This document shows positions 20,001 through 26,549 of a DNA stretch of 64,000 nucleotides, piece after piece. Within the stretch, counting starts at the first letter, position 1. Every line of letters starts with the position of its first letter. A model generated the notes under the pieces. That model searched no databases. It saw nothing but the letters and a program-made list of their open reading frames with translations, and was not told the origin of the DNA. Both the position numbers and the translations under genes were made by a program. Source of the DNA: Ignavibacteriota bacterium (GTDB taxonomy: Bacteria > Bacteroidota > Ignavibacteria > SZUA-365); the NCBI GenBank assembly GCA_016218045.1, contig JACRFB010000001.1:248001-312000 (forward strand). The letters run 5' to 3'.

Positions 20001-20320
20001 TATTCCGACTGCTCGGATATTGTGATGCAGATCGGAGCAGGATGATTACCGACAATTGGAACCTCACTCTTCATCAGAACGCACCAAATCCATTCAATCC
20101 ATCGACGCTCATCAGGTATTCTCTCGTTCAGGATGCGTTTGTCGAACTTACCGTGACAGATGCGATGGGGCGCCAAGTACAGCGACTTGTTTCGGAGCAT
20201 CAGAAAGCCGGAAGTTATCAGCTCCGATTTGATGCGGCTGATAAGCCATCAGGTCTGTATATTGCAACTCTTCGGAGTGGTTCATCAGCCACGAGTATCA
20301 AAATGGTGCTGACGCGATAA
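14081..20320 (+). CDS. Giant modular surface protein: propeller, Ig-like repeats, cohesin-like domain, T9SS tail
   Basis: A 2079-residue secreted protein. It opens with a signal peptide (FTFIIAMFLASAVHAQQ); AAGGAA precedes the ATG. Residues 30-350 are a Ycf48/BNR-like beta-propeller with repeated TTNGGDTW-type blades. Residues 355-1840 hold about 14 tandem Ig-like modules of the HYDIN/choice-of-anchor-D kind, many opening like VDFGT and closing near a PCxD phrase. Residues 1845-1985 resemble a cohesin domain (VPIMLNTDVGSANVTSWQ, then AIRYNSSMLYPERV). The T9SS sorting tail starts near NAPNPFNPSTLIRYSL. It is probably an adhesin or scaffold on the cell surface. No catalytic motif is visible. 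Partners and ligands are unknown. Confidence 0.85.
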   Translation: MSGRWNQGSFTFIIAMFLASAVHAQQWVAQPINPSNVPGLWSIAMFDTGRGIAVGGAAVPTNLSGIVRKTTGGVTWQKVDTANFSPALSSSFPFWSGACARKNTGTAWVCGSNAKIYKTVDYGANWIAKTSGISGSQSFFDIYFKSATEGMVVGQSGVAYYTTNGGDTWTVQSTGTGNPLYAVHCAGTIWYISGGNNTMLKFSPPSTWTDISSNLPGGSSFALIEGLQFLDDQVGTLSGYNSAGPTNVYRTTNGGSSWSPFPAEPPLNGSANFYSSVFFLNQTVGWVANAFDPLGYTQNAGASWQTFTPQGGGAGAITRLDFNNFQNGWASGGALGGGPIPLGFILKYTGPPPSPDISLSAVSVDFGTLTCATSKDTTYTISNRGIADLIIPVNGIKFSRPDFSYVGPALPLTLQPGQIQPVTIRWTPAPSSFGPLTNDTMTIQSNDPAYPQWKVGLNGTKNYSSGTATPSGLTFPPVCGTVYSELELTISPFGNTNPTFTGFNHETGDSVVTVVSPPIGTILTGPTVFKFRYSPRKLGNASGMYRLMLGNPSCPEGVLIPFTATWRKNHLVANPTTIDFGDVCSGSTRDKTFLLTSINSNTIASVDARELVTGTDLFPNVYSGPFGPIRPDSSMSYTVRFAPSVNDTGVISATYRLLVGPCPDTVEYTVRGRAVKPALVTVPAALIRLGPITVGQTAQQIVTFSNSSTTVMRIKSIAVVPSTASLSLVSGPTLPTSLAPGQGSSVTVRYTPSRIESIAASVCIVWDDPCVDSTCIPLSAQGTESPQITTRTSMDLGTQACRPPRIDSVAVKNTGRGTLALLGFTIDGPQKEHFRVLRPGPATLVNPGDSVYVVIEYSSPLEQTSDATLTIEHNDATAGNKSVIALTGRRTVTEIGIEGDTSTVFTACIRNSVKRVITLRNPGTRTLTVTALSLSGAGVVYSITSPTLPATLQPAGSISVTIDYHPVAAGFSAMQLLIVATPCSDTIRVPFTGVATNSPLSFTPAPVNFGTINIGASPTRNVQITNAGALDIEITELFFDAPHPAVSLVSPPALPHLLKPGQSLQVTVKYNPLTAGSLFTSLCAGTSLPCKDTLRAAILGLARADGIGFDADSLVYKLDPCAKTGLCDTVILLNNSARQVTVSAISVDPTSAFTLGTAVGLPLTLNTGQSQPLIFCTDAGFTGRKTGTVHVISNDPNAPDLTLPLIAMRDSVAITARMPLIDYGVVPRCASSVTRTIEYDNTGTVDDTLDIIEQLSAPFSVATTQPLTISAGSMQSIDVACEPTQAGQYLDTLRVRSRRCGTELLVVLRARYELENLRVTPTPLNFTNVVVGGSVTASLTVRNINLASARVAAIRISPSGVFSASPTLPHVLTTGDSLEIPVRFAPSAAGTAIATACILFDAPCADTLCVQLSGSTGDGLLFTQNPLLFGSQAQCEEQILSDTLVNTTSAGFTLSSASITGTGSGAYSLLNPIVPGETVGQGAPRVFTIRFAPVSVPDGNTQAVLTVTTTDATIPRVDLPLAGTRVTQSLPTPRSVPFGTIPTGTPTQRSIWIPNRGSSPFTISGTNLPAGVTMTPPPPVTIRPGDSIQFTITFTPQTTGSQAFSAWMRINTPCDDSLRLDITAMAGGSITAAARELGAVPNCIDTVVRIVIRNSFAQDGMLETVSITGIDAARFNRITPAALPRSVSAGDSILVELRFSPDAAGDRVYTATCELSVAGLPAPSSLQALVSVDAREPVPTLISSVDFGTISINTSSPARRAVLKNQLPFPIRLAAIRSANSAYSLGSPSSMLPSTMQPGDTVSIPVTFTPPSAQVFDGLFLLFDTDSPCSGNGSAILTGRGLDDVIAATLSIPVVEGTVDQRVLVPIMLNTDVGSANVTSWQGAIRYNSSMLYPERVVLQGTKSPGATVTGDITAQGTFLITASGPALTNGAGVLVYVEFLVLIGDDVASTLSLSPSFDFTSGRARVQSRQDGIFRLLGYCDADRSRMITDNWNLTLHQNAPNPFNPSTLIRYSLVQDAFVELTVTDAMGRQVQRLVSEHQKAGSYQLRFDAADKPSGLYIATLRSGSSATSIKMVLTR
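15148..19610 (+). repeat. About 14 tandem Ig-like (choice-of-anchor D) modules inside the giant protein
   Basis: Protein-level repeats of about 100-110 residues. Module openings read, for example, VSVDFGTLTC, TTIDFGDVCSG, APVNFGTINIG, VPFGTIPTG and SSVDFGTISIN. Each has a mid-module LxPG(Q/D)S phrase with a following (V/I)(R/K)(F/Y)xP, and many end with PCxD plus a short hydrophobic strand. The DNA repeats are diverged, so this is an old expansion rather than recent slippage. Confidence 0.7.
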
Positions 20321-20429
20321 TGCGCATCGCGACTCTCCAGACTCACGGCTTCGGCACACCCTCTCTCGCAACGGTCCCGCCGCGTCGAACTCACGGATCC
20401 TCGAGCTTCACACCTCAGCACACTCCACT

Positions 20430-22439
20430 ATGAAACGTCTCCCCCTGCTACTCCTCGCGGCTCTGGCGCTCGTCATCGCGCCGCTCTGCGCCCAGGAAAC
20501 TCCCGCCGATTACCGAAGCGTCATGCGCATCGGGATATTTGGCGCCCCACAATTGAATCTCCATTCTGGAAACTACGATGTTATCGAGGGTAGCGTCGTA
20601 TGTGCGACCTGCACGTTCGAGAATGGCAACATGTTCTCGTACCGCCTGGGTGCACTCGTAGAGATCCCCATGTCGACGAGCTTGCTGCTCTCTGCTCGAC
20701 TTGGCCTTCAGGACTATTCCGGTGTGTTTGAACGCGACGTGCGTCTGGGCTCCGTCGCACAGCCGACTGGGCCACCAGCAGATCTGCTTGTTCATCAGAC
20801 CTTCGACAATTCCGTCTCTTACCTGCTCGTCTCACCGGGAATCTTGTTTTTCCCCATTGAGGAGTCGCCCCTTCATCTTCAAGCAGGACTCGGTTTCGGT
20901 TTTCCTGTTTCGAAGGACTATTCGCTGACAGAAAAAATTCTATCGCCGGCGAACAAACAATTCAGCGACGGCAGCACGGAGCACACACCGTTCAGTGGTG
21001 AAATCCAAGATGTCAACGGAATTCGGCTGGCGCTCGATTTGGGTGCAGGGTACGACTTCCCGTTGTCACGGACGATGCTGCTGACTCCGGAAATTGGCTT
21101 CAGCTTTCCGTTGACGAAAGTGAACAGCGCCGCTGATTGGCGTGCTAGCGGCCTCGCCCTCGGATTGGCATTGAAGTATGCGTTTCTTGAACCGATCGCG
21201 CCTCCTCCCCCGCCCCCACCACCACCGCCCCCACCGCCACCGCAAATCGCGCCCTTGGCAGTCGATTTCGATATGGAGGGAAAATCCGCAGAGGGCGCTC
21301 CCACACGCCTATCGCCAATTACTGTGGATGAAATCCGCATTGGCGAGCGCTACCCGTTGCTGACCTACGTATTCTTCAACGAGGGTGATGCGATGCAGCC
21401 CCTGCGTCAGAATCTGCTGACCGCGGATCAGGCACTCGCGTTCCGTGTGGAGGATGCAACGGGCGATGAACTCGGGCTCTATAAAAACATGCTCAACATC
21501 GTCGGCCGCAGGATGAAAGATAATCCGCGCACGCGGATCACCATCACCGGCAACAACGCGGATGCGGGTCTCGAGCGCGGTGCCGCGGCTCTATCCAGGC
21601 AGCGAGCTGAAAATGTTCGCGCGTATTTCACTGACGTCTGGGGTATCGATTCCAGACGCATCACGATCAGGTCGCGCAACCTGCCCGCGGATCCATCAGC
21701 ACGAGAGAGCGCGGAAGGCCAGGAAGAAAACCGCCGGGTGGAGATCACTTCAGACGATCCGATGGTGACGGCACCGATCCGCCGCGATGAAATCGTGTAC
21801 AAGTCTTCGCTCGCAGCGGCGGAATTCATCCCGAAGCTCGATGCTCCGAATGGTCTCGAGCGCTGGTCCCTCACTGCAAAACAGGACAACCGCATCCTGT
21901 ATTCACAGGACGGCGGATCCACTATTCCCGCGTCGTTCACGTGGTCTTTCACTGGCGAGACCTTCAAACGCAACAGTGCACCAGTGCAGGTGTCTCTCTT
22001 CGCCCGCGACAAGAAGGCACAGGAAAAGAGCGCCACAAGAAGCATCACCGTCGACACGAGGACTCTCGAGCGCAAGCGTGAAGAGCGCATCGGCGGAATC
22101 CGCGTCACGCGAAGCAAGCTCATCCTGTATGATTTCAACAGCTCGACGGTTTCCCCGCGCAACAGGGCGATCATTCGCGAGGATACAAGCAGCATCACCC
22201 CCACATCGAAGGTGACAATCGTCGGGTACACTGACCGTCTCGGAGATCCCGATTACAACGTGCGCCTGTCACAGCAACGCGCCGACAATGCCCGCATCGA
22301 AATCCAGGCGCTCCGGAGGAGTGCACAGATCGAGACCAAGGGTGTTGGCAGCACGCAACTGTTATTCTCGAACGACACTCCCGAGGGGCGTTTCTACTGC
22401 CGCATGGTGACCGTCACAATCGAGACTCCCGAAGAGTAA
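20430..22439 (+). CDS. OmpA-family outer-membrane protein with two OmpA modules
   Basis: A 669-residue protein with signal peptide MKRLPLLLLAALALVIAP. Residues 25-255 look like an outer-membrane beta-barrel with alternating hydrophobic strands. A run of 14 prolines (about residues 259-272) follows. The first OmpA-like peptidoglycan-binding module (about 310-445) contains LSRQRAENVRAYF and ends in ENRRVEIT. A linker or Ig-like domain spans about 450-560. The second module (about 570-665) has GYTDRLGDPDYNVRLSQQRA, but where OmpA normally has the final NRRV the chain reads CRMVTV. It probably links the outer membrane to the cell wall. A strong terminator follows. The 109-base gap upstream shows no clear ribosome site. 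Confidence 0.87.
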   Translation: MKRLPLLLLAALALVIAPLCAQETPADYRSVMRIGIFGAPQLNLHSGNYDVIEGSVVCATCTFENGNMFSYRLGALVEIPMSTSLLLSARLGLQDYSGVFERDVRLGSVAQPTGPPADLLVHQTFDNSVSYLLVSPGILFFPIEESPLHLQAGLGFGFPVSKDYSLTEKILSPANKQFSDGSTEHTPFSGEIQDVNGIRLALDLGAGYDFPLSRTMLLTPEIGFSFPLTKVNSAADWRASGLALGLALKYAFLEPIAPPPPPPPPPPPPPPQIAPLAVDFDMEGKSAEGAPTRLSPITVDEIRIGERYPLLTYVFFNEGDAMQPLRQNLLTADQALAFRVEDATGDELGLYKNMLNIVGRRMKDNPRTRITITGNNADAGLERGAAALSRQRAENVRAYFTDVWGIDSRRITIRSRNLPADPSARESAEGQEENRRVEITSDDPMVTAPIRRDEIVYKSSLAAAEFIPKLDAPNGLERWSLTAKQDNRILYSQDGGSTIPASFTWSFTGETFKRNSAPVQVSLFARDKKAQEKSATRSITVDTRTLERKREERIGGIRVTRSKLILYDFNSSTVSPRNRAIIREDTSSITPTSKVTIVGYTDRLGDPDYNVRLSQQRADNARIEIQALRRSAQIETKGVGSTQLLFSNDTPEGRFYCRMVTVTIETPEE

Positions 22440-22468
22440 GCAACCATCCCATTACGGCCCTATCCACG

Positions 22469-22502
22469 AAAGGCACCCTCACCAAGGGTGCCTTTTTTTT
22501 TA
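22469..22502 (+). terminator. Intrinsic terminator after the OmpA-family gene
   Basis: AGGCACCCT (22471-22479) pairs perfectly with AGGGTGCCT (22485-22493) around the loop CACCA, followed by eight T. Flanking A and T residues extend the stem. The converging rsmI-like transcript also reaches this hairpin and would meet a shorter T run. Confidence 0.92.
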
Positions 22503-22534
22503 GCCGGTCGGTCGGGTAAGACCTGATCGACTAG

Positions 22535-22560
22535 CGCATCATGCGCATGCACATGATGCG
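22535..22560. repeat. Inverted repeat between convergent genes
   Basis: A perfect 9-bp palindromic arm pair, CGCATCATG (22535-22543) and CATGATGCG (22552-22560), with 8 bases between. No T-tract follows on either side. It could be an extragenic hairpin, a protein site or a 3'-end stabiliser for the leftward transcript. Confidence 0.5.
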
Positions 22561-22635
22561 TGAATCACGCCTTAGTACCGCGTACCATTCACTTCTTGCG
22601 AGAGCCAGAGCGTCGTGCGAAACAGGTCCAACAGG

Positions 22636-23382
22636 TTATTGAGGGCCACGCTTATTATAGCCCTCAACCATGACAACAAATTCCCGTTTACCCGGGTGAT
22701 GAAGAAAAAACGAATGAAGGGAGGCGAGTGTACCACGTCTGACCAATTCCGTTTCGAGTGTCAAGTCGCAGGCGACGCATGCACGTCGACGAGAGCCAAA
22801 CGCCTCCACCGCATCGGCCAACAATTGTGTCAGCCGATACGGCGCATCCAGGAACACCAGGACAGAGGGATGCGATTTCAACGCGCGTAATTCCACACGG
22901 CGTTCAGGACGCTTTGGAGAGGGGAAACCGTGAAAATAAAACCGCGTGACGTCCATGCCGCTCACCGCCAATGCGGTTGTGAGAGAGGTAGGTCCCGGGA
23001 CAGCACGTACATCAAGTCCTGCATCAAGTGCCTGTCGAACGACGCGACCGCCAGGGTCAGCGAACACGGGCATGCCACAATCCGAGATCAAGGCGACAAT
23101 TGCGCCTCTTCGCAGTGCCGCAATGACGTCTTCCGCAGCATCTCTTTCAGTGTGCTCATTTATCTCGAACAGCTCACTCGAGATTCCATGGCGACGTAGC
23201 AGTCGCTGCGCCTCCTTCCGTTCCTCACACGCGATGAGATCGGCACGGCGCAGTGTCTCGATTGCACGAATCGAAAGATCGTCTGGGTGCCCAATCGGCG
23301 TCCCAACAAGGTATAACGTACCGGGGAATGCCGGGTGCTGCCGGTCCGAGTTGATGTTCAGAAGCCGCTCGTCGGCTGTCAC
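22636..23382 (-). CDS. RsmI-like SAM-dependent methyltransferase
   Basis: A 248-residue tetrapyrrole-methylase-fold protein related to RsmI, which 2'-O-methylates C1402 of 16S rRNA. The opening GTLYLVGTPIGHPDDLSIRA, the VPGPTSLTTAL loop and FHGFPSPK match the family. However, the usual AEDTR is CEERK here, and SDAGTP reads SDCGMP. It is therefore a divergent subgroup and the rRNA target is an inference. It overlaps ispD by four bases (23379-23382), so the two are translationally coupled. It is the last gene before a convergent intergenic region. Confidence 0.78.
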   Translation of the reverse strand: MTADERLLNINSDRQHPAFPGTLYLVGTPIGHPDDLSIRAIETLRRADLIACEERKEAQRLLRRHGISSELFEINEHTERDAAEDVIAALRRGAIVALISDCGMPVFADPGGRVVRQALDAGLDVRAVPGPTSLTTALAVSGMDVTRFYFHGFPSPKRPERRVELRALKSHPSVLVFLDAPYRLTQLLADAVEAFGSRRRACVACDLTLETELVRRGTLASLHSFFLHHPGKREFVVMVEGYNKRGPQ

Positions 23383-24086
23383 TCGTTGATTCCTGAAATG
23401 GCCAGTAAGGCAGCGGCAATTTCAAAGTCACCGGCCGTTGTAAGCTTAATGTTTCGCGTGGATCCTTCAACAGGATACACGCTCAATCCCAGTCGCTCCA
23501 GCAGCTCCGCATCATCGGTGCCGGAATAGGCCTCCTTCAGCGCCGCGTCAAGGGCGCGACGCATCACGTTTATACGAGTCCCCTGCGGCGTCTGAGCGAG
23601 CCAGATCGACTTGCGGTCGAGAGTGCGTGTGATGGCTCCTCCCAGTTGCTCCACATATTTGATTGTATCACGCGCCGGGAGTGCCAGAAGAGCTGCTCCG
23701 TACTGCGTTATGGCCGCAACAACCGCGCGAATCTGTCCAGATGTTATAAGGGGCCGGGCAGCGTCGTGAATCAGGACTATCCCATCCGATTCTCCGAGCG
23801 TTTCAACCGCGCGGCTCACGGAATCCTGCCGCCGTTCTCCACCAGCAACAACTCGCACTCGGTCTCCGAATCCGTACTGCCGCATGACATCATTGCAGCG
23901 CTCCACATCATCGGCCGCAATGACGATATCGAGACATTCTTCCATACCGACAAAGACGTCGACGGTTCGAACAAGAACAGGCTTTCCGCCGAGAGGCAAA
24001 TACTGCTTCGGGATGCCGGCACCAACACGTGTTCCCGTGCCTCCCGAGGGGATGCATACGCTGAATGGGGACGGCTGCGCGTGCAT
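23379..24086 (-). CDS. ispD: 2-C-methyl-D-erythritol 4-phosphate cytidylyltransferase IspD
   Basis: Joins CTP and MEP to CDP-methylerythritol in the non-mevalonate isoprenoid pathway. The 235-residue length is typical. Visible features are the glycine-rich CTP loop SGGTGTRVGAGIPKQYLPLG, the family signature VLIHDAARPLIT, and C-terminal TDDAELLERLG with GSTRNIKLTT. It is encoded upstream of, and overlapping with, the RsmI-like gene. A strong hairpin separates it from queA, so ispD probably has its own promoter near 24090-24120 or depends on read-through. Confidence 0.95.
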   Translation of the reverse strand: MHAQPSPFSVCIPSGGTGTRVGAGIPKQYLPLGGKPVLVRTVDVFVGMEECLDIVIAADDVERCNDVMRQYGFGDRVRVVAGGERRQDSVSRAVETLGESDGIVLIHDAARPLITSGQIRAVVAAITQYGAALLALPARDTIKYVEQLGGAITRTLDRKSIWLAQTPQGTRINVMRRALDAALKEAYSGTDDAELLERLGLSVYPVEGSTRNIKLTTAGDFEIAAALLAISGINE

Positions 24087-24110
24087 GAGTGCTGGATTTA
24101 TCCGGTGGTT

Positions 24111-24148
24111 CTGAAATACGACGGGCGAAGCGCACGCTTCGCCCGTCG
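24111..24148 (-). terminator. Long perfect hairpin after queA
   Basis: CGACGGGCGAAGCG (24119-24132) and its exact complement (24135-24148) are separated by only two bases, giving a 14-bp GC-rich hairpin just past the queA stop. Leftwards it runs into TATTTCAG, a weak T-rich tract. Termination of queA is the likeliest role. Confidence 0.65.
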
Positions 24149-24172
24149 CTCTCCGTTTTGCTCGGCGGGTGC

Positions 24173-25207
24173 TTACAAAATCAGCATCGCGTCGCCATAG
24201 CTGTACATCCGATATTTTTCCTTGATCGCCTTCTTGTAGGCCTTCATAGTCAGATCGTACCCTGCAAACGATGCGACAAGCATGAGCAGGGTAGATTTCG
24301 GCATGTGAAAGTTTGTGATCAGTTTGTCCGTAATTTTGAAGTCGTACGGCGGATAGATGAATTTGTCAGTCCAGCTGCGAGCCGGGGTAAGCTGCCGCAT
24401 AGTGGTCACGCTCGACTCAAGCGCACGGACGGCGCTGGTACCACAAACAAAAATGCTGCGCTTCGCTTCTTTTGCACGATTGACAGCAATGCATGCCGTA
24501 GGAGGGATCTCAAAATATTCCGAATCCATCTTGTGTTTGGTCAAATCCTCGACCTCGACAGGACGGAATGTTCCTTGGCCGATGTGAAGAAGGACGTTTG
24601 TGACGTTTACTCCCTTCTTTTTCATCTTACCGAGCAACTGCTTGGTGAAATGCAGACCTGCGGTCGGAGCGGCCACAGCACCGACGGTACGCGCATACAC
24701 AGTCTGGTACCAGTCCTTGTCCGAATCTTCTGGCTCCCGTTTGATATAAGGAGGCAAGGGCGTCTGCCCAACTGCATCGATGAGTTTGAAGAAATCGCCG
24801 TCGTAATTAAAACGCACCGTGCGACCCCGTGAAGTGGTGTTATCGATCACTTCGCACATCAATTCGTCCGAGAAATAGATCTTGTTGCCGATACGGACCT
24901 TGCGGGCGGGGTCGACGATCACATCCCACAGGTGCTCGTCTTTCGAGAGCTCACGGAGAAGGAAGACCTCGATCTTTGCGTTTGTTTTTTCCTTTCTGCC
25001 GATCAGCCGCGCGGGGAAAACACGCGTCTCGTTCAACACCAGGCAGTCGCCCTTCCGAAAGTACTCGTGCACGTCAGAAAACGCCCGATGTTCGATTTCC
25101 CCGGTGCTCCTGTGCACGACCATGAGCCTGGCACTGTCGCGTGGCTGCGCGGGATATTTCGCGATGAGAGTTTTTACAACCGGATAATCAAAATCGGATA
25201 GTTTCAT
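24173..25207 (-). CDS. queA: tRNA preQ1(34) S-adenosylmethionine ribosyltransferase-isomerase QueA
   Basis: Transfers and isomerises the ribose of SAM onto preQ1 at tRNA position 34, giving epoxyqueuosine. The 344-residue length is standard. Conserved family segments are MKLSDFDYPVVKTLIAKYP, DCLVLNETRVFPARLIG, AVAAPTAGLHFT and TDKFIYPPYDFKI followed by LITNFHMPKSTLLMLVAS. Another queuosine gene, queD, lies at 56115-56552, well separated. A pair of 13-base direct repeats lies immediately upstream, between queA and the divergent buk promoter. Confidence 0.96.
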   Translation of the reverse strand: MKLSDFDYPVVKTLIAKYPAQPRDSARLMVVHRSTGEIEHRAFSDVHEYFRKGDCLVLNETRVFPARLIGRKEKTNAKIEVFLLRELSKDEHLWDVIVDPARKVRIGNKIYFSDELMCEVIDNTTSRGRTVRFNYDGDFFKLIDAVGQTPLPPYIKREPEDSDKDWYQTVYARTVGAVAAPTAGLHFTKQLLGKMKKKGVNVTNVLLHIGQGTFRPVEVEDLTKHKMDSEYFEIPPTACIAVNRAKEAKRSIFVCGTSAVRALESSVTTMRQLTPARSWTDKFIYPPYDFKITDKLITNFHMPKSTLLMLVASFAGYDLTMKAYKKAIKEKYRMYSYGDAMLIL

Positions 25208-25222
25208 AGAATAGCGCCTAGA

Positions 25223-25254
25223 TTACGAAAATCGCATAAATTTACAAAAATCGC
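25223..25254. repeat. Tandem 13-base direct repeat upstream of queA
   Basis: TTACGAAAATCGC (25223-25235) and TTACAAAAATCGC (25242-25254) differ at one base and are 19 bases apart start to start, about two helical turns. They sit 16-47 bases before the queA ATG, a natural place for an operator. They do not resemble a preQ1 riboswitch. Confidence 0.45.
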
Positions 25255-25315
25255 GACGGGGAGTCAATAAATTCGGTGGGAAAATGTAGTAATTGTCGAA
25301 ATTGGCCGAAAAACG

Positions 25316-25346
25316 TTGTTGTTCGTCCCGCATCTTCGTAGGTTTG
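25316..25346 (+). promoter_or_regulatory. Candidate Bacteroidota-type promoter for buk
   Basis: TTG (25316-25318), a 20-base spacer and TAGGTTTG (25339-25346) fit the TTTG / TAnnTTTG promoter class of Bacteroidota. This would give a leader of about 65-70 bases before the buk ATG at 25418. It is a pattern match only. Confidence 0.4.
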
Positions 25347-25417
25347 TCGATATTTTCCCGGTGCAACAGCCACCAGGTTCCCCAGATACACAGCACCTCC
25401 CCTCTCCTGGAGTCCTC

Positions 25418-26473
25418 ATGCCTGCTCCGAGTCACGTTCTTGTCATCAATCCGGGTTCCACATCTACTAAAATCGCCGTCTACCGGAACGAAAAACTGGC
25501 CGCGCAGGCCGATGTGAAACATGCGCCACCCCCGGGTGGAATCTGGGATGAATTTCCCACGCGTCTCGGGCAGATCCGAGCGGAGTTAAGCAAGCTCGGA
25601 GTTCGCGGAAACATCGATGCGGTGGCCGGTCGCGGTGGATTGTTGAAACCGGTTCAGGGCGGTACATACGCAGTAAACGACGCGATGCTGGCTGACGCGC
25701 ATGCGAATCTGCAGGGTGAGCACGCTTCGAATATGGGATGCGCCTTCGCGCACGCCCTCGCCTCGGAATGGTCCGTCCCCGCGTTTATCGTCGATCCCAT
25801 CTGTACAGATGAATTTGAACCTATTGCACGCTATTCGGGGCACCCTCTCATCCGGCGAAATGCACTCGCACATACACTGAACATGCATGCGGTTGCACGT
25901 GCAGCGGCCGGCAAGTTGGGGGTTCCATACGCCAAGAGCAACATCATCGTCGCACATTTGGGGGGAGGAATCTCGATAGGCCCCCTGAAGGGCGGCCGCA
26001 TCATCGATGTCAACGATGCGTCCAGCAACGGACCGTTCAGCCCTGATCGCACGGGAACACTGCCCCTGCAACAGTTCATCAAGCTTTGCTATTCCGGGAA
26101 GTACACTGAAACGGAAATGAAGAAGATGGTTATGGGCAAAGGCGGCCTCATTGCATACCTCGGCACGAATGATCTTCGACTCATCGAGGAACGTATTGCC
26201 GGAGGAGATCAGGAAGCTGCCGCTGTTGTCGATGCGATGTGTTATCAGATCGCGAAAGAAATTGGGTCCATGGCCGCTGTGCTCTCCGGTAAAGTGGACG
26301 CAATCGCCATGACTGGCGGATTGTCATATTCCAAGCGTGTTTTCACTTCGGTGAAACGACGCGTTTCGTGGATAGCACCGGTACTGAATTATGCCGGTGA
26401 GCACGAAATGCTCGCCCTCGCACTCGGTGCACTCCGTGTGCTCCGCGGTGAGGAAAAGGCGAAAGACTATTGA
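25418..26473 (+). CDS. buk: Butyrate kinase
   Basis: Converts acyl-phosphate (butyryl, isobutyryl, isovaleryl or similar) plus ADP to the free acid plus ATP. The ATG at 25418 gives 351 residues with CTGGAG upstream; the longer frame to 25316 is unlikely. The acetokinase-family signature VLVINPGSTSTK is at the N-terminus, and the second signature, VAHLGGGISIGPLKGGRIID, lies near residue 180. The length and the lack of acetate-kinase-specific segments favour butyrate kinase. It is the first of three genes with an IorA-like protein and an IorB-phosphotransacylase fusion, which points to substrate-level phosphorylation from a 2-oxoacid-derived acyl-CoA. Confidence 0.93.
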   Translation: MPAPSHVLVINPGSTSTKIAVYRNEKLAAQADVKHAPPPGGIWDEFPTRLGQIRAELSKLGVRGNIDAVAGRGGLLKPVQGGTYAVNDAMLADAHANLQGEHASNMGCAFAHALASEWSVPAFIVDPICTDEFEPIARYSGHPLIRRNALAHTLNMHAVARAAAGKLGVPYAKSNIIVAHLGGGISIGPLKGGRIIDVNDASSNGPFSPDRTGTLPLQQFIKLCYSGKYTETEMKKMVMGKGGLIAYLGTNDLRLIEERIAGGDQEAAAVVDAMCYQIAKEIGSMAAVLSGKVDAIAMTGGLSYSKRVFTSVKRRVSWIAPVLNYAGEHEMLALALGALRVLRGEEKAKDY

Positions 26474-26549
26474 ACAACGTATCTTGCTTTGGTCGATGGA
26501 CCACAGCAACCCGGCCTCGATTCAGACATTTTTTTCCGTAGGATTACAC

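Noticed and set aside
25208-25417. preQ1 riboswitch upstream of queA
   Set aside because: The characteristic aptamer pseudoknot and A-rich tail are not visible; the region instead shows direct repeats and promoter-like sequence.
26391-26549. N-terminal extension of the IorA-like protein overlapping buk
   Set aside because: The extension is in the wrong frame over the buk coding end, and the ATG at 26550 has a ribosome site and the family-typical first residues.
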